Below, one piece after another: positions 16,414-24,356 of a stretch of 32,174 bases of DNA (positions within the stretch are counted from its first letter, which is position 1; the number at the start of each line of letters is the position of its first letter). The position numbers were made by a program, and so were the translations under genes. The notes beneath the pieces were generated by a model that was not told where the DNA came from, did not search any database, and worked only from the letters and a program-made list of their open reading frames with translations. The DNA comes from CAJPSE01 sp963514535. Its GTDB lineage: Bacteria > Synergistota > Synergistia > Synergistales > Aminobacteriaceae. The stretch lies in contig CAUPUB010000017.1 in assembly GCA_963514535.1 (NCBI GenBank), positions 1-32,174 on the forward strand. The letters are read 5' to 3'.

Positions 16414-19400
16414 ATGGCGCGAAAAGAGATAGTCGGCGTCAGGATCAAGCTGGCGACGCCGGAGCGTATCCGCGAGATATCGAGCGGCGAGGTCAAGAAG
16501 CCCGAGACCATCAACTATCGCACACTGCGTCCGGAAAAGGACGGGCTTTTCTGTGAGCGCATCTTCGGGCCGACGCGCAGCTACGAGTGCGCCTGCGGCA
16601 AATACAAGCGCAGCGGCCCCAAGTTCCGGGGTATCATCTGCGATCGCTGCGGGGTGGAGGTCACGGACAACCGTGTCCGCCGCGAGCGGATGGGGCATAT
16701 TGAGCTGGCGGTCCCCGTCGTTCATATCTGGTATCTGAGAGGAATTCCAAGCCGGCTCAGCCTGTTGCTCGGCACCAGCGCGAAGGAGCTGGAGAAGGTC
16801 GTCTACTTCGCCCCGACGCGTAAGAAAGAGGGCGCCTGGAAGGTCGTTACCGAGGGACGCCGAACGGACCTCGTCCGCAAGGAGGCCATCATCTCCGAGA
16901 GCGAGATGAAGGTCCATGCCCATTATGACCCTAAATTTCGGGCGGAGGAGGCATTCTCCCTCGAGAACGTCGACAACATTCCCGTCAGCGAGGGAGACAT
17001 CCTGACGGCGCAGCAGGTGGCGCGCTTCAAGACGGACTACGGGGACGAGATCTTCAAGGTTGAGCCGGCCTTCGAGCTGAAGGAGGAAATCGAGGGCCTG
17101 CCTTTGCGGGTGGGGGACATCATCCCCCTGTCGCAGGCCGAGGAGCACCGGGAGGCGGCCGGGACGTCGGAGGCATTTCGCAGGGCCTATCTCTCAAACA
17201 GCGAGGCATTCGTCGTCACCGCCGCCCTGAAGCTTCCTTTCATGAAGGGGAGCATCGTCTCCAAGACCGAGCTCGAGCTTTTCCAGCAGAAATATCCCGG
17301 CCGGTTCACCTCCGTCCGTTGGGGGATCACGATAGACGATCCCTGTTACCTCGTAATCGAACCCGGGACCTCTCCTTTCGTGTGGGCCGAGGTCATCTAC
17401 GACCGCCAGCAGGCGCTGTGCCATGCCTACGACAAGAAATTCGAGGCCGGGATCGGGGCGGACGGGATCCAGACCATCATAGACCGCCTGGACCTCGACC
17501 TCCTGGCCGCCTCGCTGCGCGAGGAGATCTCCGAGACCAGCGGGCAGAAGAAACGCAAGCTGGTCAAACGCTTACAGGTGGCGGAGGACTTCAGAAAGAG
17601 CACCTCCTCGGCGCAGTCGATGATCCTGAAAGTCCTTCCCGTCATCCCGCCGGACCTGCGTCCTCTGGTGCAGCTGGACGGAGGACGTTTTGCGACGTCC
17701 GACCTGAACGACCTCTATCGGCGCGTCATCAACCGTAACAATCGCCTGAAGAAACTCCAGGAGCTCCGGGCTCCGGAGATCATCATCCGAAACGAGAAGC
17801 GCATGCTCCAGGAGTGCGTGGACGCCCTCATCGACAACGGGCGCATGGGCAAGGCGGTGCTGGGCGCGGGGAACCGTCCCCTGAAGAGCCTCACCGACCT
17901 CCTGCGCGGCAAGAAGGGGCGCTTCCGTCAGAATCTGCTGGGCAAGCGCGTGGACTACTCCGGGCGTTCCGTCATCGTCATCGGACCGCAGCTCAAGATC
18001 TATCAGTGCGGGCTCCCGAAGCAGATGGCGCTCGAGCTGTTCAAGCCCTTCGTCGTCCGCCAGCTCGTGGACCGCGGCCTGGCCCCTAACGTCAAGAGCG
18101 CCAAGCGCATCATCGAGCGAGGACGCGAGGAGATCTGGGGGATCCTTGAGGAGATCATCCGGGACCATCCCGTCATGCTGAACCGCGCCCCCACCCTCCA
18201 CCGTCTGGGCATCCAGGCCTTCGAGCCGGTGCTGATGGAGGGCAAGGCCATCCGCCTCCACCCCATGGTCTGCACAGCGTTCAACGCGGATTTCGACGGC
18301 GATCAGATGGCCGTCCACGTTCCGTTGTCCCTGGAGGCCCAGGCCGAGGCACGGCTCTTGATGCTCTCGGCGAACAACCTCCTCTCCCCGGCCAGCGGAC
18401 GCCCTGTCGTCACACCGACGCAGGACATCGTGCTGGGGATCTATTACCTTACGGATATGCGCCCTGGGGTCCAGGGTGAGGGAATGCACTTCTCGGACAT
18501 CGGAGACCTCCTCTCGGCCTTCGACCATGGGGTGGTGCACGTCAATGCCCCCGTATGGCTCAAGGAGGACCCCTCCTGGGGCACGCGTCCCAAGGGACGC
18601 CGCAAGTACAGGGGGGAGAACGGAGAGGCCGAGATCGTCGAGGACGCGAGGGACGTCAGGGCTCCGGAGGGAGCGACGGTGTTCTTCGAGACCTCGCCGG
18701 GCCGGGCTTTGTTCAACAGCATCATTGCGTCTCCCCTGTGCTACGTCAACCACCAGCTGGACAAAAAAAGCATCGGACGCCTTCTGGACGACGCGTACGA
18801 CAGGATCGATCGCGCGGCCGTCGTGGAGATGCTGGATGCCGTCAAATCACTTGGCTACCACTGGGCCGCCAGGAGCGGGATCAGCTTCGGGGTCAAGTCC
18901 ATCATCATCCCCCCGGAGAAGGCCGAGATCACGGAGGCCACAAGGAAGGAGGACGACGTGGCCAAGGAGAACTACGAGATGGGACTCCTGACCCGCGACG
19001 AGTACCTCGCCCAGAAGGGAAAGCTCTGGTCCCGTGCGACGCGGCAGATCGCCGACAAGATCACGGAACACATGATGCCCGGAAACTCCGTCCTGATGAT
19101 GGTGGAGAGCGGAGCCCGCGGAAGCCTGGGGCAGATGGGGCAGATGGCGGGAATCCGTGGTCTGATGTCGGACCCCACGGGCCGCACCATCGACTATCCC
19201 ATCACGGCCAACTTCCGGGAGGGCATGAATATGCTGGAGTACTTCATCTCCACGCATGGCGCCCGGAAGGGGCTTGCGGACACGGCGCTGCGCACGGCCA
19301 AGTCCGGCTATCTGACCCGTCGTCTGGTCGATGTGGCTCAGGACCTTATCATCACCGAGCACGACTGTGGCACGGAAAAGGGCGTCTGCATCCGTCCCCT

Positions 19401-21579
19401 GACGAGCGAGCAGAAGGTCATGATCCCCCTGGCCGATCGTATAGCCGGTCGGACCGCACTGGACGACATCGCCTCGCCCGAGACGGGGGAGATCCTTGTC
19501 CAGAAGGGACAGCTCATCTCCTACAACGACGCCGCGGCTATCGAGCGGAGCGGCATCGAGGAGGTCTGGGTACGCAGTCCGCTTGCCTGCGCCCTCAAGA
19601 AGGGGCTCTGCCAGAAATGCTATGGCATGGACCTCTCCTCCCGTCACCTCATTCCCATCGGCGAGGCCGTGGGGGTCGTGGCGGCGCAATCTATCGGGGA
19701 GCCCGGAACGCAGCTGACGATGCGCACGTTCCACACGGGGGGCGTGCATCAGGCCGAGGACATCACCCAGGGTCTGCCGCGCATCGAGCAGCTTTTCGAG
19801 GTTCGCCGGCCCCGGAAGGTCGCCTTTTTGGCCGGCCTGGACGGCGTTATCGAGGAGATTCGGAGCTCGGACGGAAAACGCAAGGTCATCGTCGCCTCGG
19901 AGGACGGAACGGAGCGAATTGTCCACACCATCCCCGCCTCTCAGGAGCTCAGGGAGGATATCGAGGAGGGCATGGAGGTCGGGACGACGACCCGCTTGAC
20001 CGAAGGAAGCATCGACCCGCAGCAGCTGCTGGAGGTCAGTGGGATCGACGCGGTCCAGAGGATGCTGGTGGACGAGATCCAGTACGTCTATCACTCTCAG
20101 GGCGTCTCCATCAATAATAAGCACATCGAGGTCATCCTGCGCAAGGTCGCCCCCCTCAACCGGGTGCGCGTCATCGAGGAGGGTGACACCTCCTTCGTTG
20201 CCGGCGACCTGGTCTGGATCGGGGATATCGAGGAGGCGGAAAAGAGCATTCGGGAGGACAACGAGCGCTATGTCGCCGAGGCGGTCCGAATTTTCGTTGG
20301 GGACATCTTGAAATCCGCGGAGAAGGCGCACGAGGAGATCCAGCCTCTGCTGGGCAGGCCCCTGGACGAGGAGGCCTTACGCCTGCTGCTCAAACCGGGA
20401 ATGATGCTCTCCGTGCTGACCCTGGAGCATGGAGGACGCGACGTCGAGGTCGTGATCGGCGAGGCCGCCTTCCGTAAGCAGATGGAGGGGCTGGAACTGG
20501 TTGAGGACTTCACGGACGATGAAAGGCACGTGGTGAAGGGGGAGCGCCTGAGCGCGGGGCACCTGCGCCTGATCACCTCGGGGGATCCCTGCCCGATCCT
20601 CGTCCGGAACCGGGATATGCTGGACAAGATGGTGGGGTCCATGTGGCTGGCCGAGGACGTCACCGTCGATGGAGAGGTTCTGGTGCCGATGGACACCCTC
20701 ATGACCCGAGAGACGGTGGATCTGATCGCCTCTCACGATGTGCGAGAGCTTAAGGTCTGGCATAACGTCGAGCACGTCAGCGTCGTCGATATGTTCCGGA
20801 ACGACCTGATGAACGATGACGAGATCTGGGGGAAGACGCTCTTGAAGGCCGTGGACCGTGAGGGGAATCCCCTGTCGGACGTGTCCCAGTTTGTGGACGC
20901 CCGAGTGGTCCAGGGGCTGGCCCTGGGGGAGATCGCCGCCATCGAGACCCAGGAGGGGATCATCGTGCGCGCCAACCTCTTTGCGCACTTCCTGTCCACG
21001 AAGATCTACGGGAAGGTCCTGTTGGACATGACCTTGGCGGAGGGCACTGCCGCCGACTCGCTGGCCTCGGGGCAGGAGATCGGCAAGAACGTCCTGGACG
21101 CCATCGTCGATAGGGAGCCCGTGGAGATATTCGTCCGTCCCCTCTCCGCAAAGGTCGATTCCCATGTGCTGATCCGCGACGTCACCTTTGTCCGGAAGCT
21201 GAGGGAGAGCCCCGAGTGCAAGCCCTTCATCCATGGCATCACCAAGGCAGCGCTGGCGACGGACAGCTTCCTGAGCGCCGCATCCTTCCAGCAGACGGCT
21301 CAGATCCTCGCGGGGGCCGCTGTAAAGGGACAGGTCGATCCGTTGCATGGGCTCAAGGAAAACGTCATCATCGGGCATCTGGTCCCAGCCGGAACAGGGT
21401 CGAGCGTCTTTCGCCCCATCGCTCTCTCCTGCGAAAAGAAGGATGAGAAGAAGGATGAGGCGCAGCCCGTCCTGCCCGAGCCGGAGGGGGAAACGTCGCT
21501 GCTGGCCAAGGAGGACGCAATTTTGGAGGCATTAGCCGAGGCCACGGTCGCGGAATCCACGGGCACGGGGGAAGCGTAA
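16414..21579 (+). CDS. rpoC: RNA polymerase beta-prime subunit with two large insertions
   Basis: The 1721-residue beta-prime subunit, about 300 residues longer than the E. coli protein. The start follows GGAG just after rpoB, 6 nt away. Zinc site 1 is C59, C61, C76, C79; the catalytic loop NADFDGDQMAVH has Asp 626, 628 and 630; the second zinc site includes HDCGTEKGVC and GLCQKCYG; the trigger loop (QLTMRTFHTGG, then DITQGLPRI) is short and uninterrupted. Compared with the family core there is extra sequence at about 172-345 (the clamp-head position of the Thermus-type insertion) and a block of about 300 residues between GDL at 1265 and GITKAALATDSF at 1608. The last 60 residues are a charged tail. 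Confidence 0.98.
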   Translation: MARKEIVGVRIKLATPERIREISSGEVKKPETINYRTLRPEKDGLFCERIFGPTRSYECACGKYKRSGPKFRGIICDRCGVEVTDNRVRRERMGHIELAVPVVHIWYLRGIPSRLSLLLGTSAKELEKVVYFAPTRKKEGAWKVVTEGRRTDLVRKEAIISESEMKVHAHYDPKFRAEEAFSLENVDNIPVSEGDILTAQQVARFKTDYGDEIFKVEPAFELKEEIEGLPLRVGDIIPLSQAEEHREAAGTSEAFRRAYLSNSEAFVVTAALKLPFMKGSIVSKTELELFQQKYPGRFTSVRWGITIDDPCYLVIEPGTSPFVWAEVIYDRQQALCHAYDKKFEAGIGADGIQTIIDRLDLDLLAASLREEISETSGQKKRKLVKRLQVAEDFRKSTSSAQSMILKVLPVIPPDLRPLVQLDGGRFATSDLNDLYRRVINRNNRLKKLQELRAPEIIIRNEKRMLQECVDALIDNGRMGKAVLGAGNRPLKSLTDLLRGKKGRFRQNLLGKRVDYSGRSVIVIGPQLKIYQCGLPKQMALELFKPFVVRQLVDRGLAPNVKSAKRIIERGREEIWGILEEIIRDHPVMLNRAPTLHRLGIQAFEPVLMEGKAIRLHPMVCTAFNADFDGDQMAVHVPLSLEAQAEARLLMLSANNLLSPASGRPVVTPTQDIVLGIYYLTDMRPGVQGEGMHFSDIGDLLSAFDHGVVHVNAPVWLKEDPSWGTRPKGRRKYRGENGEAEIVEDARDVRAPEGATVFFETSPGRALFNSIIASPLCYVNHQLDKKSIGRLLDDAYDRIDRAAVVEMLDAVKSLGYHWAARSGISFGVKSIIIPPEKAEITEATRKEDDVAKENYEMGLLTRDEYLAQKGKLWSRATRQIADKITEHMMPGNSVLMMVESGARGSLGQMGQMAGIRGLMSDPTGRTIDYPITANFREGMNMLEYFISTHGARKGLADTALRTAKSGYLTRRLVDVAQDLIITEHDCGTEKGVCIRPLTSEQKVMIPLADRIAGRTALDDIASPETGEILVQKGQLISYNDAAAIERSGIEEVWVRSPLACALKKGLCQKCYGMDLSSRHLIPIGEAVGVVAAQSIGEPGTQLTMRTFHTGGVHQAEDITQGLPRIEQLFEVRRPRKVAFLAGLDGVIEEIRSSDGKRKVIVASEDGTERIVHTIPASQELREDIEEGMEVGTTTRLTEGSIDPQQLLEVSGIDAVQRMLVDEIQYVYHSQGVSINNKHIEVILRKVAPLNRVRVIEEGDTSFVAGDLVWIGDIEEAEKSIREDNERYVAEAVRIFVGDILKSAEKAHEEIQPLLGRPLDEEALRLLLKPGMMLSVLTLEHGGRDVEVVIGEAAFRKQMEGLELVEDFTDDERHVVKGERLSAGHLRLITSGDPCPILVRNRDMLDKMVGSMWLAEDVTVDGEVLVPMDTLMTRETVDLIASHDVRELKVWHNVEHVSVVDMFRNDLMNDDEIWGKTLLKAVDREGNPLSDVSQFVDARVVQGLALGEIAAIETQEGIIVRANLFAHFLSTKIYGKVLLDMTLAEGTAADSLASGQEIGKNVLDAIVDREPVEIFVRPLSAKVDSHVLIRDVTFVRKLRESPECKPFIHGITKAALATDSFLSAASFQQTAQILAGAAVKGQVDPLHGLKENVIIGHLVPAGTGSSVFRPIALSCEKKDEKKDEAQPVLPEPEGETSLLAKEDAILEALAEATVAESTGTGEA

Positions 21580-21606
21580 CCGCTCCCGGCAAATAAAAAG
21601 CAATAC

Positions 21607-21757
21607 CAATTCGCGTTAAAAGAGAAAAGTAGTTTTTCGGCCCCCTTGCATAAACAGACTGTCATAAGCAGGCGACCAACGAGCAACGCAAGTTGAGTCG
21701 ATCACTCAGTTTCTTCACCAGGGGGCCTTTCTTGTTTTTCTTTAAACGCGAATAGGA
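21607..21757 (+). repeat. Long imperfect inverted repeat, likely rpoBC terminator or MITE-like element
   Basis: The arms are about 40 nt: the left begins CCAATTCGCGTTAAAAGA (21607) and ends GGCCCCCT (21646); the right begins AGGGGGCC (21720) and ends TCTTTAAACGCGAATAGG (21757). The outer parts and the GC-rich inner parts pair well; 7-10 bases between do not. The inner stem is followed by TTTCTTGTTTTTCTTT, as in a terminator. The internal 73 nt contain a smaller hairpin (GAGT/ACTC around 21698) and no gene. Confidence 0.65.
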
Positions 21758-21818
21758 TTATCTGCTCCTCACCCTTTTTCCTTGGATTAAATCCTCTTTA
21801 AGGGCAGGTTGGTAATAG

Positions 21819-22625
21819 ATGGATCACTCGATGCTTCGTCGTTTGTTGGATTTGGTGGACGCGGGAGAGGAGGCGGTGCTCTGCACCGTGGTGGACGACC
21901 AGGGGTCCACGCCGCGGGGTCGAGGCGCGGCGATGCTGGTGCGCCCCAACGGGACCTCGGAGGGCACGATCGGCGGTGGCGTCACGGAACATCACGTGAT
22001 CGAGCGGGCCCGTGCGATGATGCGCGAGGGGACGGACACGGAACTTTATACCGAAAGCCTTTCAGCCACGGAAGCCGCTCTGGAGGGGGCGGCCTGCGGC
22101 GGTGATGTCACGGTGTATCTGGAGCGTTACGGGCGGTCGCCCGAGGTCGTGATCTTCGGGGCCGGACATGTGGGCCGGGCGTTGGCTCGGTTGGCTTACG
22201 ACACGGGGATGCCCGTGCTAACCTGGGACGAGCGTGCGGAGTTCGCCAACGGGGAGAGCATTCCCTGGGGCAGGACGCTGGCCTGTCCACTGGAAGAGGT
22301 GTTTGACCGCGGCCTGACCCTGCATTCAGCGAGCTTTGTCGTGATCGTGACGCGCGGACACGCGCTGGACGCCGAGGTGGTGAAGCTGCTGGAGGGGAGG
22401 ACATGCGCCTACATCGGGATGATCGGGTCGCGCCGCAAGATCGCCTTCGTGCGCGAGCGGCTGATCGGGGAGGGGCTTGCGCCCGATCAGATCGACCGCA
22501 TCCGTCAGCCCATCGGCCTGCCGATCCGGGCGGAGACGCCGGAGGAGATCGCGGTCTCCATCCTGGCGGAGATCATCGCGGCGCGCCGGGGCGCCGACCT
22601 GGACCAGCTGCGCTCCGTGCTCTGA
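21819..22625 (+). CDS. XdhC/CoxI family molybdenum-enzyme maturation protein
   Basis: A 268-residue XdhC/CoxI-family protein; characterised members bind molybdenum cofactor, promote its sulfuration and insert it into xanthine-dehydrogenase-type enzymes. N-terminal XdhC domain: VVDDQGSTPRGRGAAMLV, GTIGGGVTEHHVIERA, GAACGGDVTVYLE. C-terminal Rossmann domain: VVIFGAGHVGRALARLAY, then AYIGMIGSRRKIAFVRERL, followed by IGLPIRAETPEEIAVSILAE, all standard. ATG 21819 has only a weak ribosome site; ATG 21831 is an alternative. No molybdoenzyme subunit or cofactor gene lies in the window, so its client must be elsewhere. Downstream genes are unrelated. Confidence 0.9.
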   Translation: MDHSMLRRLLDLVDAGEEAVLCTVVDDQGSTPRGRGAAMLVRPNGTSEGTIGGGVTEHHVIERARAMMREGTDTELYTESLSATEAALEGAACGGDVTVYLERYGRSPEVVIFGAGHVGRALARLAYDTGMPVLTWDERAEFANGESIPWGRTLACPLEEVFDRGLTLHSASFVVIVTRGHALDAEVVKLLEGRTCAYIGMIGSRRKIAFVRERLIGEGLAPDQIDRIRQPIGLPIRAETPEEIAVSILAEIIAARRGADLDQLRSVL

Positions 22626-22693
22626 CCCCTCCGACTCCTTGGATAGAGGTATCCAGGGCTCGTGCTCTTTGCTGTTATGGGAGGAGGATGAGT

Positions 22694-23455
22694 ATGAAAA
22701 AATGGTTCGAGAATGACGAGGTGGAGTTTTTCCTCAGTGCGATGACGTGGCTTTCGGGCTTTGGAATCCCGCTTCTCCTGCCTGAATTTCGTCAATACAC
22801 GCTCCTGGGGGAGACGCCCTATGCCAATATCGTTCGGATCATTCTCACGGTATTCATCGAGGTTGTCATGCTGCAGGTCTGCTCACGCCGAAAGGCCGGT
22901 TGGGCGCGCGGTACGCTGTGCTTCTTTCTCGTCGTTGCCTGTCCTGTAATGATCACCGCGATTCTCGTCCAGAGGGGCGAAAGGGACATGAGACCCTTTC
23001 CCTTGATTCTTTTATACCTTCTCCTGGATGCTGCGATCCTGTACCATGCCAGCGTCAGGCTGGATTCCCGTATCGGTGTGGGTACGTTGAACCCCAAAAG
23101 CCCCCTCAGAATATTGTTTGAAAGATATGAGGTCGAATTTTTCCTCGTGTTTCTGATCTATTTTTGTGAAGGGATTAGGGGGATAAAGATCACCAGAATC
23201 AGGGAAGGACTTCTGGGGTATGGTTTTGTCAGCCTCCTGAGTCTCTTCTTCGTCTACAGGGTCGTACTTTGTCGTAGTCTCGGTGCGGCTAAGGCGGCTT
23301 TCCTTATGCTCCTCTATCCTGGGTGGGGAGTGGGAAAGCCTCCAATGGTTTCCATGACGCATCTTGCCGGTCTCTTTCTTTTGCCTTGGTCCATCATCTA
23401 TCGAACTTGTCTCGACCTGAAGGCTATGCAGTCTTCCGATGACATCAAAATTTGA
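22694..23455 (+). CDS. Unknown polytopic membrane protein with internal repeat
   Basis: A 253-residue membrane protein of no family I know. It has about six to seven hydrophobic stretches, including IVRIILTVFIEVVMLQVC, GTLCFFLVVACPVMITAIL, PLILLYLLLDAAILYHA and YGFVSLLSLFFVYRVVL. The motif FExxEVEFFL occurs at the N-terminus (FENDEVEFFLSAM) and again near residue 140 (FERYEVEFFLVFL), each followed by similar hydrophobic sequence, which suggests an internal duplication. The start is ATG 22694 with GAGGAGG 6 nt upstream; ATG 22688 (two residues earlier) is equally in frame. Lower GC at third positions than its neighbours. It follows xdhC by 68 nt. Confidence 0.75.
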   Translation: MKKWFENDEVEFFLSAMTWLSGFGIPLLLPEFRQYTLLGETPYANIVRIILTVFIEVVMLQVCSRRKAGWARGTLCFFLVVACPVMITAILVQRGERDMRPFPLILLYLLLDAAILYHASVRLDSRIGVGTLNPKSPLRILFERYEVEFFLVFLIYFCEGIRGIKITRIREGLLGYGFVSLLSLFFVYRVVLCRSLGAAKAAFLMLLYPGWGVGKPPMVSMTHLAGLFLLPWSIIYRTCLDLKAMQSSDDIKI

Positions 23456-23483
23456 GGATCGTGTTGTGTGCCTCATTACACTG

Positions 23484-23501
23484 ACTGTTTGCCAAAACAG
23501 T
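23484..23501. repeat. 7-bp palindromic hairpin
   Basis: ACTGTTT GCCA AAACAGT, perfect arms, between the membrane-protein gene and the cyclo-ligase gene. There is no T-run, so an operator or weak mRNA hairpin is as likely as a terminator. Confidence 0.35.
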
Positions 23502-23513
23502 GCTAGACTTCAC

Positions 23514-23543
23514 TTGATTAACCTGATTGGCCAGAGATATTCT
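23514..23543 (+). promoter_or_regulatory. Possible promoter of the cyclo-ligase gene
   Basis: TTGATT (23514-23519), an 18-nt spacer and TATTCT (23538-23543), 28 nt before the start codon. The boxes are only moderate matches. Confidence 0.35.
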
Positions 23544-23570
23544 CTGCAGGGTGCATAGGAGGATTTGTCC

Positions 23571-24152
23571 ATGACTATCCAGGAGGAGAAGCGGCTTTTA
23601 CGGAAGGATATCCGTGAGGCCGAGAAAGAATTGTCCGATGCCTATTGGGAACAGGCCAGTGGGGCGATCTGCGCCCGACTGGCGGCTATGCCGGAATACC
23701 TGTCCGCGCGGACGGTATTCTGTTTCGTCGGGACCGGCCGGGAGATCGACACCCGTGCGTTTCTGGAGAATGCGCTGCATGGCGGAAAACGGCTCTGCGT
23801 GCCCCTGTGCATTCGCATGGGGGTAATGGAGCTGCGGCAGATCGATGCCATGAGCCGGTTGGTGCCCGGGGCCTACGGCATTCCGGAACCCACGAGGGAG
23901 ACGCCTTTGATCGGCACGGACGAGGTGGACTTTGCCGTCGTCCCCTGCCTGAGCTGCAGCCGTTCCGGCCTCAGGCTGGGGAAGGGGGGCGGCTTTTATG
24001 ACCGTTTCCTCTCGGAGTACCGCGGCACGGCGGTACTGGTCTGCCCGGAGCGCCTCGTTCGGGACTTCATTCCGATGGAGCCCCACGACAGGACCGTCCC
24101 CCGGGTGCTGACGGAGGCGGGGCTCTACGAAAACGGACTTCCGGTCGTTTGA
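23571..24152 (+). CDS. 5-formyltetrahydrofolate cyclo-ligase
   Basis: A 193-residue cytosolic enzyme that uses ATP to convert 5-formyl-THF to 5,10-methenyl-THF, returning a storage folate to one-carbon metabolism. It shows the family's N-terminal basic helix (EEKRLLRKDIREAEKEL), the middle GTGREIDTRAFLENAL and CVPLCIRMGVMELRQI, and the diagnostic GLRLGKGGGFYDRFLSEY near residue 138. ATG 23571 is chosen since AGGAGG (23557-23562) lies 8 nt before it; a TTG at 23565 is less likely. Length is normal for the family. It seems to be a single-gene unit, with a hairpin directly after the stop. Confidence 0.93.
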   Translation: MTIQEEKRLLRKDIREAEKELSDAYWEQASGAICARLAAMPEYLSARTVFCFVGTGREIDTRAFLENALHGGKRLCVPLCIRMGVMELRQIDAMSRLVPGAYGIPEPTRETPLIGTDEVDFAVVPCLSCSRSGLRLGKGGGFYDRFLSEYRGTAVLVCPERLVRDFIPMEPHDRTVPRVLTEAGLYENGLPVV

Positions 24153-24195
24153 GGCCGTTTCAGACCTGGGGCCTTTGTCGGCCTCTATTGTTTAT
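24151..24195 (+). terminator. Probable terminator after the cyclo-ligase gene
   Basis: GAGGCCG (24151-24157) pairs with CGGCCTC (24179-24185) across a 21-nt loop and is followed by TATTGTTTAT. The stem is short and the loop large, so strength is uncertain. Confidence 0.45.
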
Positions 24196-24222
24196 GGAGA
24201 ACCTGTGTTCATGGAGAACCTG
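24194..24222 (+). repeat. Two copies of a 12-nt direct repeat, 17-nt period
   Basis: ATGGAGAACCTG at 24194-24205 and again at 24211-24222, in the 204-nt gap before the DUF2993 gene. No small gene is visible in this gap. Confidence 0.8.
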
Positions 24223-24356
24223 CAATCGTGGGGTACTTCATATTACCTTATCTGATATGATGGTGCCGGCGCGGGATCCGATGTCTTTGCGCCGGTTGCA
24301 CAGTGCGCCCATTTGGCTGTTACTGTTAGTTATTAGTGTTGAAGGGGAGGTTCTTG

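Noticed and set aside
13693..17148. 1151-codon minus-strand frame opposite rpoB/rpoC
   Set aside because: It spans the junction of two certain genes on the other strand; composition (His/Asp/Gly/Leu-rich) is that of an antisense shadow.
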